The translations under genes were made by a program, and so were the position numbers. A DNA stretch of 64,000 bases from Diplodia intermedia (lineage: Eukaryota; Ascomycota; Dothideomycetes; Botryosphaeriales; Botryosphaeriaceae), in assembly GCA_021495925.1 (NCBI GenBank), contig JAKEKT010000007.1:558001-622000 (forward strand), in the 5' to 3' direction. The notes beneath the pieces are model-generated. The model was not told the DNA's origin and made no database searches. It saw only the letters and a program-made list of their open reading frames with translations. Positions 54,090-64,000 of this stretch are shown piece after piece; positions within the stretch are counted from its first letter, which is position 1, and each line of letters starts with the position of its first letter.

Positions 54090-54633
54090 TCAAAGACCTT
54101 TCCCACCACGTTCGTCCTGCATTCCGATGACGACGTCAGGTGCCTCGGGATGTTCCTTCTTCGCGCGCGCAGTGCTTGAGCGTTCATCTCTACGGCTTGT
54201 GGCCGAACCGCCAGTGCCGGTGGTGTGGGCTCTGTTGGGCTAGGTCAGCGATGCTTCAAACCCAATTGAAGTGTTGAGCTCAACAAGGTGGTGGAGGAAG
54301 GTAATGCGAGGCAATGCAGGGGTGGTGAACTTGAACAAAGACAACAAATGAACGTAATCAACTGACTGACTGGCTGGCACTCGCAGAGAACACTTACTCC
54401 ATCCCTGCTTGCGAGTTCTCGTTCTGGACGTCGGACCTGTCCGTCTTCTGGGTCGTATGCTTCTCGTCCGGGAAGGCCTTGTTGTCAGACTTGCCGTAGC
54501 CCCAGCGAGGAATCGAGGTGCTGAGTGGCCGACTTGTCTGGGTGGCGGAAGCAGCGAGGCCGCGGCGCAAGGCTGGGTGCGTCGTGAGGTGGCGGTAGAA
54601 GGTCAAGAACTCTGATGGGGATGGGGTCGCCAT
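54090..54633 (-). CDS. Small conserved fungal protein, likely mitochondrial
   Basis: Exons 54633-54398 and 54231-54090 give 125 residues. The intron is 166 bases with a GTAAGT donor, CTGAC branch site and CAACAG acceptor. Without the splice the frame ends two residues after QAG, so the second exon is easily missed. The N-terminus (HLTTHPALRRGLAASATQTS..RPLSTS) is rich in Arg, Ser and Ala with no acids, like a mitochondrial targeting peptide. The body is polar (GYGKSDNKAFPDEKHTTQKT). Exon 2 ends with KKEHPEAPDVVIGMQDERGG, a conserved-looking motif I associate with small uncharacterised fungal proteins. No function is known to me. It shares a divergent promoter with pcc1. Confidence 0.82.
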
Positions 54634-55243
54634 GGTTGTTGGGGCAGGAGCAGCGGAGCAGATGCGGAAAGTTGAAAGCGCGAAACAACAGGCCGCGGAC
54701 GATGAAAGAGGTAGATGAGAAGGAGAGGGTGAATTGGAAACGGCACGGAGCTGTATGGACAAGTCGGGCTGAAGTACTAAGTGGAGCCGTGGAACGAAAT
54801 GTCGACGTATATGACGGGAGACATCCCTTCCCAATGCACCTGTTGCACCGGGCCGTCATCTGCCATTGCGCCTGGCCCGGCACATGCTCTGTTGCGCTAC
54901 TCCTGCCCATTGCTCACTGGTCACACTGGTCGTTGATGCGTCCATGACATCACCGCACCGCAAGCCGAGACGCGGGGAAGAAAGCGGCCCCGACTAGCCT
55001 GCATCGGGCAGCCACGCGGGGCTCGACTGCCTCTCTTCTCATCACAGGCCAGCCTCTCCTGCAGCACACAGACGCTCCCCTTTGGACGTTGGAGCCGCAA
55101 CACGCGCCGCCCCTGTGCCCCCCGCCGATACTCCTGGCCCCGCCGCATCCCCGTCCTTCCTGCAGACCTCGGCTCTGTCACCACCGCCCGCGCGCGTGAA
55201 CGGAACTTGGCGAAGCAAAAATCGACCACAAACCCATCCCGTC
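54634..55243. other. Shared divergent promoter, mitochondrial-type gene and pcc1
   Basis: These 610 bases lie between divergent start codons. No gene or clear element is recognised. Confidence 0.5.
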
Positions 55244-55671
55244 ATGGCAAACTCCACCGATCTCGCGGGCTTTCCCTGCACGCTGTACGGCTCACTTGTC
55301 ACCTGACAGCTGCCAGCCTCATGGCCCCGACAGTAACAGCTAACCCATCCCAACCCAGCACCCTCAACATTCCCTTCCCGACTCCCACCCACGCCACCAA
55401 CGCCCAGCGCGCCCTCGCCGTCGATGAGGAACTCTCCTCCCTTGTCAAGCGCACGCTTTCTGTCTCGCCCGATACCCCGTCCGTCCTCGACGTGCACTAC
55501 GCCGCCACAACGAACCGCATGCTGCGCGTGGCCGTCAACGGCTTCTTCGACAGCCTGGGCGTCGTCTTGGGTGTGATGGAAGAGCTGGACGTGGATACGG
55601 TCTTGAAGGAGGGCAAGGAGAGCGTCGAGGGCGCGCAGGGTCTGATGCCGGTGAAGGGTAGTGTTGGTTGA
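55244..55671 (+). CDS. pcc1: KEOPS/EKC complex subunit Pcc1
   Basis: Exons 55244-55284 and 55359-55671 give 117 residues. The 74-base intron (GTACGG ... GCTAAC ... CCCAG) joins MANSTDLAGFPCTL to TLNIPFPTPTHATNAQRALA, restoring the strand that opens Pcc1 proteins. The rest has VDEELSSLVKRTLSVSPDTP, VLDVHYAATTNRMLRVAVNG and FFDSLGVVLGVMEELDVDTV, covering the whole Pcc1 fold. Pcc1 dimerises in the KEOPS (EKC) complex with Kae1, Bud32 and Cgi121. The complex makes the t6A base of tRNA and also affects telomeres and transcription. An ATG inside the intron (55321) would give a false, intron-reading start. Confidence 0.9.
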
Positions 55672-56630
55672 ATATAAATCCACCACCAGGATGTGGGACC
55701 GCAAAACCTGAGACTTGGGATCCAAAGGAGAATGCTCGCTTCTACCAAGCAGCAGGCGAAAGACCGCTGCCGAGACTTGCGGCGATAACCCCATTTGCGA
55801 ATTGCAAGAGGAAAGAGGGCAAAAGGCGGGTCCAGCAAGGTACGACTCGATGTACCACCGGTCGACGCTCCCGGCATCATGGGTGTTTGGAATCTTGATG
55901 TAAGTGCCGTAGCATTCAAGAGTGATTGAAATGGCGAGGTAGTTGAATGAATAGTCCGACGGGGAGGGCGATGGCATTGGTTGCCCGGGTTTGCCGGCCA
56001 ACGGCCAGATGACGAAAATGTCCACAGTATCACGCACAAGCAACCGAACGGAGAGTAATAAACGCGATGGTCTACCAATCCTACCCTAATCAAACCAAAC
56101 CACCACATCAGGAAAAACCCACATGGAACGCCGCCACCATGGGCCATCGAGCTGGCCAGGTGGATATGCAAAATCTGTGAGAAGGTTGTTTCTTCTCATT
56201 TCCCATCTTCCTGATATGACCCAACAAACAAACAGAAAACAAAAAACACGAATCTGCACAACGCATCCGAGTGCTGCCGGTGCTTTCGCATTCCCTTCCC
56301 TCTTGACGCCGTGTAGTTGAATTGTCCTCGCCCAGTTCATCCCATATTCGTTTCATCGTAACCCACCGCCATTTCTCGGCGGTGTCTTTGAACATATCGC
56401 AACTGAAGATCCGAATCGAAAGGAAGGATGCAGAATTGGGGAAAGAATTTCAAGGAAGAGGGGGGAAGATATGCCTATGCACAAGGACAAAAGCAAATAA
56501 CGCTGAATAAAAGCAAACGGTTGCAGCGCGGAAGGACATTGAAGGAAATCAAAATGCCGCACTACGGCCATCTAAGCCCGAGATTCTTCAGAAGAGGAGT
56601 AACTGGATCATAGGATCAGTGACGGCAGAT
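55672..56630. other. Convergent intergenic region
   Basis: The 3' flanks of pcc1 and the transporter gene meet here. Minus-strand frames (55042-56043, 55497-56171) run antisense through pcc1 and are not called. Confidence 0.5.
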
Positions 56631-58537
56631 TTAGTCGCCTAGCCTGCTGTCAGCATCCGAATCGCTGACATCCTCTTCGAGCTTCTTCCTCCTCTCCTCA
56701 TCCATCTCCTTATAAGTATCGTAAGAGAGCATAAGGAAAGCGCCGATGATGAAGCAGCCACCAATGACGGCGGCGAAGCTGAGCGGGGAGTTGAGCGGCG
56801 GCGGAAGGAGCTGGTCGATAAGGGCGACAATGAAGATGGTCAATAGCGCGGCCACGGAGGATAAAACCGGAGATGTCAGACTGATTAGGACAAGGAAAGA
56901 CCCGGAGAAGGCTATTCGGGCTTCAAGTTAGCGATTGAACTGGAAAAAGACTTGGGCCAGTGAATACATACTTGCGTTGGCCAACACACTTATAACCAGC
57001 ATCCATGCAGCTTCACCGGTAGGCAAAGCGAACCTCTCCACACCGGTGAAATGCAAAATCGGAATGGGAATCCACAGAATGAACAGAGTGAAGCAGCCAA
57101 TCAGGCTACCAAAAGTGTTCGCGAAGATCATGCCTCGGCCAGGGCTGCAGCCATCGGGCGGGCAGGCCAGCTTCTTGTAAAGCACCTCGTACAAGCCGTA
57201 CAGCACACTGCCAACACCGATGACGATGTTACCCAGAGCCCGATTCTTGGCCTCGGAGGAATCAGGAGCCTTGTCACCGCCAGCACCGCCGCCGGACTTG
57301 TTCCCGTGCTTCGCCGGAGTCACGTCGCCGTAGGCGACGATGAGCACACCCCCGATGGCAATAGCGACGGCTACAATCTTCGAGGTGCGAACTTTCTCGT
57401 GCAGCAACGGGATACTGAAAGCGTATGCGAAGAAGGCGGAGCAATTGTAGATGGCGGTCAAGTCGCTTGCGGTCGTCATGTCCACGGCTACGTACCAGCT
57501 ACCGCCGGCGACCGTCAAAGCGCATGTGACGATGGCCGTCATCCGGAGCATGTACGGGACGGGTGACTTGGAGAGTTGCCGACCGGTGGGACGAAGCGTG
57601 CCGTGCTCGACCATCTGCGCGGTGCTGCGGAGAATCTGCAAGTGCCGGCGCCAGAACGCGGGCCAAGGCTGGTTCCACTTCTGGATGCGGAGAATGAGTA
57701 GTTGCGTCGGCCAGAGCAGGGACCAGGAACCGTGCGTCAACCATCTGCATGCCAAAGTCAGCGCCAATGCACCCTTGTCGGGGATTCGTTGCGGGAAGCG
57801 GTGCAAGTTTTTGCGGGGGCACATGGTACTTACAGCATTGAATATGCCTTGTTCCAGCCCAAGTGATGCTGGATGTAGACCGCCGTCTCCGTCTGCACGG
57901 CAAAGCTGATTAGGCTCAGCACCAGGAAACCCGCGGCATACGTATACCGCTTACGGGTCGCCGTCTTGGCCTCGAGATCAGGGTCCCGTTCGTGGAAAGT
58001 GCGGCGACGGCCGCCCATTTGCGGACGCAGCGTAGGCGAGTCGTAACTGCGGCGGTCATCGCGCTTGTTGCCAAGCAAGGGCTGGTGCGAACGACCGTCC
58101 GTAGGGCGGTGGAAGGGGGGACGCAGGTCGGAAGGCATGTCGTCGTCGTCGGCGATCGAGTCCCTGTTGTTGCGATTGTGATCGTCGTCGTCGTCGTTCC
58201 GGCTCCCTAGTTCCCAATCCTCGAATTCGAGTTCACTGTCTGACGCAGCCGCCGAGGGAGGCTCCCTCCCTTCTTTCAGCTGCTTATTCTCGTCGGAGCC
58301 GTGATGGGCGTGGGCGGGATGGCGGTGGGCTACCCCGGAGGTAATAGACACGAACGGCGAGGGGGATCGCGAAGGCTGCCGTGGTGAGAGGACGACGGGC
58401 GACGAGCCCAGTGACGGGGTCGGGTCTGGGGGAAGCTGATGGGGTTGAGAGCGAAGCTGGTGGTCGTTGGGATGGAGCGAAGAGGAGGGGGCGGGTCTAT
58501 CTCTCTGGGGCACGGAATGGGCTGACGAGTTATTCAT
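56631..58537 (-). CDS. DMT-superfamily transporter (EamA/SLC35F, Thi74-like)
   Basis: Exons 58537-57834, 57744-56972 and 56920-56631 give 588 residues. About 200 N-terminal residues are hydrophilic, with an Asp-rich run (NDDDDDHNRN) and Pro/Ser-rich parts, presumably cytosolic. About ten membrane spans follow, beginning YTYAAGFLVLSLISFAVQTE, with WLTHGSWSLLWPTQLLILRI across the first splice. Then come CSAFFAYAFSIPLLHEKVRT and KIVAVAIAIGGVLIVAYGD, the EamA repeat signature (helix ending in E-K, then K-x-x-x-x-x-G-G-V). After the last splice come SFLVLISLTSPVLSS and FAAVIGGCFIIGAFLML. An acidic tail ends the protein. Relatives include yeast YML018C/THI74 and human SLC35F. The substrate is unknown; a vacuolar or Golgi membrane place is inferred. 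It diverges from the AKR gene. Confidence 0.92.
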
Positions 58538-59089
58538 CCATGCGGTGTTTGGTGGGGATGATCAGGGTTCGGGAGAAAAGCAGGCGCATCGAGTGACGGA
58601 GTCGTGACCTGCGCTTGGCCACGATGCACGAATGGCGCCGGGGCTTGGCGGCGCGCCCGAGGCCGTCCCTGCCTGTCTCGCGCCCGCCGATCACGGGGCG
58701 GGCGGCGGGCTGGGCAACTGACCCAGGCATCGTCGTGTTTTGGGCAAACGGCGGCGAGCAGGCGTCTTTTAGGAGCGGCAGACCCCGGGCAGCGTGTGTA
58801 CTGCGCAGGTGCATGGCGTGCGTGGTGCCTGGCGCCGGGCTCGCGGCTTCGAGTCAAGGACGATCTCCACGGATTTAGCATAACTCCCGCCTCAGTTCCC
58901 CGCTGGCAGTGATGACGAGCGCGACGGCAGCTCCGCTATGCCCGCCCTTCGCAGCAGTGACAGGGCGCATAAATACCAGACTGCGCCCTGGCGCGCCGTC
59001 CGTGAAGTCGCACAGCCGCCCATCTCGGCAATCTCTCACCTGCCGATCGAGCCCTGCCAGCCCTCGCTGATAAGCCAGCAGCCGCACCA
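58538..59089. other. Shared divergent promoter, transporter and AKR genes
   Basis: These 552 bases lie between divergent start codons. No gene or clear element is recognised. Confidence 0.5.
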
Positions 59090-60313
59090 ATGCCTCTCGT
59101 CGCCAACACCCGCCCCACGCCCCGCGTGATCCTAGGGCTGATGACCTTTGGGTGAGCACGACATCCCACACTAAGACACATTTTCCACGCACGTGTCGCT
59201 CGCGGCTGCCGCCGTGCCTGTGATGTCACCGGAAAGAAACCATCCCCACTGACTCGGCTGCTTCCAGGCCAGATGAGTCCACTGGTGCCCGTGTCACCTC
59301 GCTAGACGAGTACAACAAGGTCCTGGACCACTTCCAGTCCCAGGGCTACAACGAGGTCGACACCGCCCGCTCCTACGTCGGTGGCAGGCAGGAAAGCTTC
59401 ACCGCCTCCGCCAAGTGGAGGGACCGCGGCCTGACGCTGGCGACCAAATGCTACCCACGTGAGGCCGGTACCCACCAGGCCGCACGCATCACTGAGAGCG
59501 TGGAGAAGAGTCTGGCCGAGCTGCAGACCGACTGCGTCGACATCTTCTACCTGCACGCCGCCGACCGGAGCGTGCCCTTCGCCGAGACCCTTGAGGCCGT
59601 CAACAAGCTGCACAAGCAGGGCAAGTTTGTGCAGCTGGGCCTGAGCAACTTCACGGCCTTCGAGGTCGCCGAGGTGGTCATGACCTGCAAATACAACAAT
59701 TGGGTCCGTCCGACTATCTACCAGGCCATGTACAATGCCATTAGTAAGTTGTGGCCGCCACTACTGTGCTGTTCGACTGGATAAATCTCGTTGCTGACGG
59801 TAGTCAGCGCGCTCCATCGAGGCCGAGCTTGTCCCTGCTTGTCGCCGGTATGGCTTGGACATCGTCATTTACAACCCTATCGCTGGCGGTCTTTTCTCCG
59901 GAAAGTACAAGTCCTCGGAGGTGCCCACGACTGGCCGTTTCTCGGATTCTGTAGGCCGCATGGGAGACATGTACCGTGCCAGGTACTTCAAGGATGCGAC
60001 ATGGGAAGCTTTGCGTATCATCGAACCCGTTGTCAAGAAGCATAACTTGACCATGCTTGAAACAGCTTTCCGTTGGCTGACCCATCATTCGGCGCTGAGC
60101 ATCAGTGATGGTGGCAATGATGGTGTCATCATTGGTGTCAGCAGCTTGGAACAGCTGCAGCAGAACCTCAAAGAATTCGAAAAGGGCCCGCTGCCTGACG
60201 AAGTGTTGAAGGCGCTTGACGAGGCGTGGCTGGTTGCAAAACCCACGACACCAAACTATTGGCACTTGGACCTGAAGTACACCTATGACACGAGAAAGGC
60301 CCTTTTTGGCTGA
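59090..60313 (+). CDS. Aldo/keto reductase, AKR7 (aflatoxin-aldehyde-reductase-like)
   Basis: Exons 59090-59151, 59268-59743 and 59808-60313 give 347 residues. Exon 1 holds MPLVANTRPTPRVILGLMTF, the first barrel strand. The catalytic residues of the family are visible: Asp and Tyr in VDTARSYVGGRQE, Lys in LTLATKCYP and His in DIFYLHAADRSVPF. VQLGLSNFTAFEVAEVV and IVIYNPIAGGLFSGKYK follow. The C-terminal NADPH site is DGVIIGVSSLEQLQQNLKEF. The GLFSGKY segment and the overall length point to AKR7, whose members reduce dialdehydes, succinic semialdehyde and other aldehydes with NADPH. The protein is cytosolic. Introns are 116 and 64 bases; the second has two nearby AGs (59803 and 59807), and only the latter keeps frame. 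Confidence 0.94.
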
Positions 60314-60630
60314 AACAGGCCACAGAAGGATGTAGTTTCAGGAAGGATACGGGCGGCCCTGCGAAAACGAAAGATGCAAGCATCGTCTGTAATGCAGCCT
60401 TTTATGCGGGAAGATTAGACTTACAGAGGCAACGGTAAGTGTGTTAGGCGTGCCCAGCTGATGGGGATCTACTGGCATGTCTGAGTACGAACGAATCCAT
60501 TCTTCATTTTTCAGGGGATCTAAACTGGATAAACACCTCCCAATGTCGATAAACAAGAAACTCATCAAGAAGAATGGGGTATCGCCGAGCAAAAGACTGC
60601 GTGCAGTGAATGCAACGAGTGCACAAGAAA
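60314..60630. other. Convergent intergenic region, 317 bases
   Basis: The 3' ends of the AKR and CNOT11 genes face each other. Nothing else is seen. Confidence 0.55.
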
Positions 60631-62005
60631 TCACAAGTCCTCGCCTGTCTGGAACCAATGCTTGAGATCCCGGACCTCCTTTATGGGCGCGAATCGAACA
60701 CAGATTTCCTGGATGTCGTATTGAAGCGAGTCAGCTGGCACCAGTCCTCGTCGTATGAGGTTTCTGATGAATAGAACTAGCAATTTCACTTTTCGTTTCT
60801 TCTCTTCGGGGTCAAGAGAGGGGGAGTAAGGCTCCTCAGATTCGGTTGTTCCGGTACTGACGTCGCTGGACGAGTCTTCGAGTTTGCGGAGGCCATGCTG
60901 AATATAGTTGCAGGCGATGACCGGGCTTTCCAAGTTCGCGTCGCCAGACGCAAGGACACCATTGATGACCTCCATGGAAGCCAGGTCGATGGGCAAGTTC
61001 ACAAGCATCTGTTGGGCTTGGTCAGGCTCCTTCCGCGACAGCTCGACAATTTCTTCCGCGGTTAGCGCTTCGCTGGTTTGTCGTGGCCCAAGGTCGACCT
61101 CATGCTTGGAAGTATTAGCAGGTGCGGTTTCACGAGAAGGTACTGTCTCTGGCCCCGTATTTGGGGCATACCACTCCTCGATCCATGATACACCCGCTGC
61201 CCCAATGCCGCGCTGTTGATTCTCCGAGCCTTCGCCCTTCCCGGGCGCCGAGTCTGCGCTTAACTTGATGATTTCGTCCGAAACCTCGTTTCTGTAAAAC
61301 TCGCGCCAGGGAACACCCTCTTTATCCATTACGTGAATATAGTTTGCGATGCTGAACTTGGGGTCTGGGTCACTCGGTCTGAAGTCCTTGAGGAAGGAAG
61401 ATGGAGCGGGTATCTTCTTGGGCGCATCCTCGTGCGATTGGGCTAGCTCGAGAAGGATGTGCTTGATGTACCGTATAACGACGCGGAGAAGCTGGGCTTC
61501 GTTCTCCTCGTCGTCGGGGAACATATCTAGCATGTCTGGGTGATCCCACAGAAGGAGGGTCTTGACCCAATGGGGCAGCGCGGGGTGGTATTGCAACTCG
61601 AGAGTGGGGTGGAGCCGGAGAAGCTGGTTGTTGCATTGGAGGCAGTGCATGACCACTTGTCTGATGGACATATCCGCCGCTGCGAGGCGCTGCAGTCAGC
61701 ATTGATGTTCATGATTGGCGGAGCGAAGAGGGCGTACTAGACTCCTGAGGTGCCTCCATCTGGTGCATGGAGTCGATCAGATTCACGGTTCTGATGAAGG
61801 CCGTCTCTCCGAACCAGCTCTGCGCGGGCCGATATTCGGGCTCGCTGGTGGTAACAACGCTGTACACCTCGTCGTACCACGGCAGCTCTTCGGTGTCGAC
61901 CTCGAAGACATATGCGAACAGGCGCAGGGGCTCGGGCAGCCTGGAGCGGTTCGCCGCAGCCCGGAGCTTGACGACGGCGTCGGCGCCTCGAGGGAGAGCA
62001 GCCAT
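60631..62005 (-). CDS. CNOT11: CCR4-NOT complex subunit 11
   Basis: Exons 62005-61738 and 61679-60631 give 438 residues. The N-terminal half is helical (LRLFAYVFEVDTEELPWYDE ... VNLIDSMHQMEAPQ), then MSIRQVVMHCLQCNNQLLRL after the splice. The C-terminal CNOT11 domain (DUF2363, about 290-438) shows LTAEEIVELSRKEPDQAQQM, LVNLPIDLASMEVINGVLAS, KLLVLFIRNLIRRGLVPADS and LQYDIQEICVRFAPIKEVRD. These match the animal CNOT11 pattern (valine/leucine-methionine-glutamate-valine helix, then a final RE-x-x-L helix). CNOT11 binds CNOT10 and the NOT1 N-terminus in the mRNA deadenylase complex. Baker's yeast lacks it. Two AGs eight bases apart compete at the acceptor; only the downstream one (exon from 61679) keeps frame. 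Confidence 0.88.
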
Positions 62006-64000
62006 GGTGCTAGTGTGGGTGGGGAATATGTGGCTGGTGTGGATGTTAGCTGCGGCGGTGGGGAGGCCGAGATGTGGAAGATGCTGCGAGTGGGCCATCT
62101 CTCCGAAGATGCGCAGGGCGCGTTGGGGGAGGCATGGACGGAAGGGGGAGAAGGCGCAAGTTGCGCACTCTCCCGCGGAAGGTTTGTACGAGCAGCCCGC
62201 GGGAGTGACGTGGGTAGCGGTAGCGAAGCTCCACGCCGAAACGCGCGGGCCCTGCCGTTGACTAGCGCTGATCGCCGCCACCGTCTTTCAACCAGTCACG
62301 TGTGGCTTGCTATTAATACACGCCCGTCGTCGCACCGTCGCACCCAGCGCGAGACATTGCGCTCCCTCGAGTATGTGGCGTCGCTGCTGCTGCTCTGAGA
62401 GCCGTCGCCGCCGCACTCGGATGGAACATGCATGCTGTTTGTGTGTCTCGCGAGTTTCACATCGTCCCTGAACGCAACGCGGACATCAAGCCACTGTTGA
62501 GAATCCCAATGGCATTGGTTGTTGGGCCTGTATACCGCGGGGTGCCGGCGAACCAGAGCAGCCCCGGGTTCCTGTCATTGCAAGAGATAACGTGTCAGCA
62601 GAGCAGTGGGACTGCATGCAATGCGGCAGTCTCACGTCGACACGCAAATCAGCGACCCCGCTTCCATGTCAACCATCGCTCGGACCATAAGACCCTTTCT
62701 TGGCAATAATGTTGTGGCTCACTGGTTCAGTCTTCTTTGCCGAGCAGGGTTTCGGGTCCTGCCAGTCCCGGTGGATTAGACTAGTCGGTTGAACTTGCGG
62801 GAATCTGGGTGGAGTGAGAAGCATGTTTCAAGAAGTGCGGACCAGGAATGGTATCTGAATCAGCTGAAGTCGTCAAACATTGATAGAGCCGCGCTGTGCA
62901 GTCCTTTGGTGGTAGCCTCTGTCTGAACCCTTGATAGTAGCGATGCGGGGATCCAAGGATCCAGCCTTTGTGGAAGCTAGGCCACAGCAGATGACAAGAT
63001 AATTCCCATCTTTCCCTCAAAGATGTTACGCCATACTTATAGGTAGTGTAGTAGCGTCGTCGAAGAAGCTTAGAAGGCTCATTTCTTCTGTCACCCGCTG
63101 TGAGGCAGGAAACGAAAGATCTCACCGATACACTTCACTCGCAACCCTCATTTCCAGTCCATGGAGTTGAAGCGAAAACGCAAGTGCGCGCTGGAAAGTA
63201 AGTGCTCAATCAACGTCATCTGTCGTCAAGCCCGTTTGCGGGCTCTTCCCTGCCAGATCCCAACATTAATGGAGTTTCGACAAGCGGCATGCTTTCAAAA
63301 GAGTAGCAACCCAAGAGGCTGGAAATTCAAAAGGCAGGTACTTTGTTCAATCTGACCGAGTGCCGATGTTAACGCTGCTTTCTTCGGCCCTGCAATCCGG
63401 GATCAAGAGCGCAATGAAAGGTGCTCAGGGCAGCGCAATACGCGGGTGATTGAGGGGCCCAACATAAGGAAAGCAAGGCCATTGGCCTGTCGATATGTAA
63501 GCGCTGGCAAACAGGGCCTCGCAGTATCGAGCCGCCAGCCATTGTTGACCTGTCCTATGGAAATCAATGGAAAGGCTGCTGCAGAGCAACTGCAAGACTT
63601 GACGTGTGACTGGGGCCCGAGCATGGGAACTGCTGTAGTGTGCTCGAAGCGACAAACTCGGATTCGAGAGGGACTCAGGCGAGACATTGAAACAACAAAG
63701 CAATAAAAGCGCATCCAGGCGAGCGCCAATCTGCTTTTCCAAGGGGGATGGTTACGAACGTCCCGCTATATTTGCGCGGTTCCTGAGCGTAGCGGCTTGC
63801 TAGCTTAATGTTTGTTCCCCGTTCGACCAGCGGACAATAATGTAAGCGCAAAAGTCCGTGAGCATGTGAAAAGCACGGAGTCGCGCGGTGGAAAAAAGCA
63901 CGGTAGCTCGGCAGCCGGAAAGCGCGGCAGGTCCTGAGTCAAGCAAAGCGCGCGGCGCAGCCGACCGGTGCAATTAGCGGCGAAGCGCAACGCTCGGTCA
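62006..64000. other. Right-end stretch, no recognised gene
   Basis: This is the promoter side of the CNOT11 gene, followed by 1.7 kb without a recognisable gene. Frames up to 227 codons (61715-62398) are antisense to CNOT11 or low complexity. A gene starting beyond the window may use the last few hundred bases as flank. Confidence 0.5.

Noticed and set aside
55321..55358. ATG 55321 as the pcc1 start
   Set aside because: The intervening bases fit an intron with a CTAAC branch site and CAG end. The upstream exon gives the expected N-terminal strand.
1..64000. tRNA genes, CRISPR arrays, a biosynthetic gene cluster
   Set aside because: No GTTCGA-type B box with a foldable cloverleaf and no spaced repeats were seen. 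There are no PKS/NRPS/terpene core genes; the FAD oxidase, AKR and NmrA-like genes are scattered tens of kilobases apart.

Overview
The window is nuclear DNA of a filamentous ascomycete (Pezizomycotina, most likely Dothideomycetes, though the class is only a guess). The evidence is short GT-AG introns of about 50-140 bases with CTAAC/CTGAC branch sites, one fused tryptophan gene in the order glutamine amidotransferase, IGPS, PRAI, and several families confined to filamentous fungi. I rebuilt 21 protein genes by joining exons by eye. Every joined model keeps one open frame from ATG to stop. I saw no tRNA, rRNA or CRISPR array.

Layout. 1-13 kb is sparse: a small conserved hypothetical protein (3005-3565, -), a homeodomain regulator (6305-8260, -) and an NmrA/isoflavone-reductase-like protein (10588-12025, +). 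13-16.8 kb holds two small hydrophilic stress-type proteins in tandem and the ER-Golgi cargo receptor Erv41. 17.8-28.2 kb holds a flavin amine oxidase, an Mbp1-type APSES-ankyrin regulator (-), a secreted proline-rich protein and a Ctr3-type copper transporter. 28.7-34 kb holds the trifunctional trpC and a protein with a degenerate WGR-like domain. 34-42.3 kb holds only a secreted FAD oxidase and a 280-bp inverted-repeat transposable element. 42.3-64 kb is denser: a small GPI-anchor candidate, nucleoporin Nup192 (-), an Smr protein with a possible CaaX end (-), an F-box protein, a small mitochondrial-type protein (-), the KEOPS subunit Pcc1, a DMT-family transporter (-), an AKR7-like aldo/keto reductase and the CCR4-NOT subunit CNOT11 (-).

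The genes are mostly unrelated housekeeping genes, with no secondary-metabolite cluster and no operon-like set. One possible link is a G1/S circuit. An Mbp1-like DNA-binding gene lies about 15 kb from a homeodomain gene, and both have MBF-type ACGCGT boxes upstream (one and four copies). trpC has two Gcn4/CPC1-type sites and the copper transporter two TGCTCA copper-motif candidates. Several neighbours are divergent pairs sharing 0.55-0.75 kb promoters: Mbp1/secreted protein, Smr/F-box, mitochondrial protein/Pcc1 and DMT transporter/AKR.

Starts, ends and introns were read by hand without transcript data. The joins are strongest where a family motif runs across the splice.
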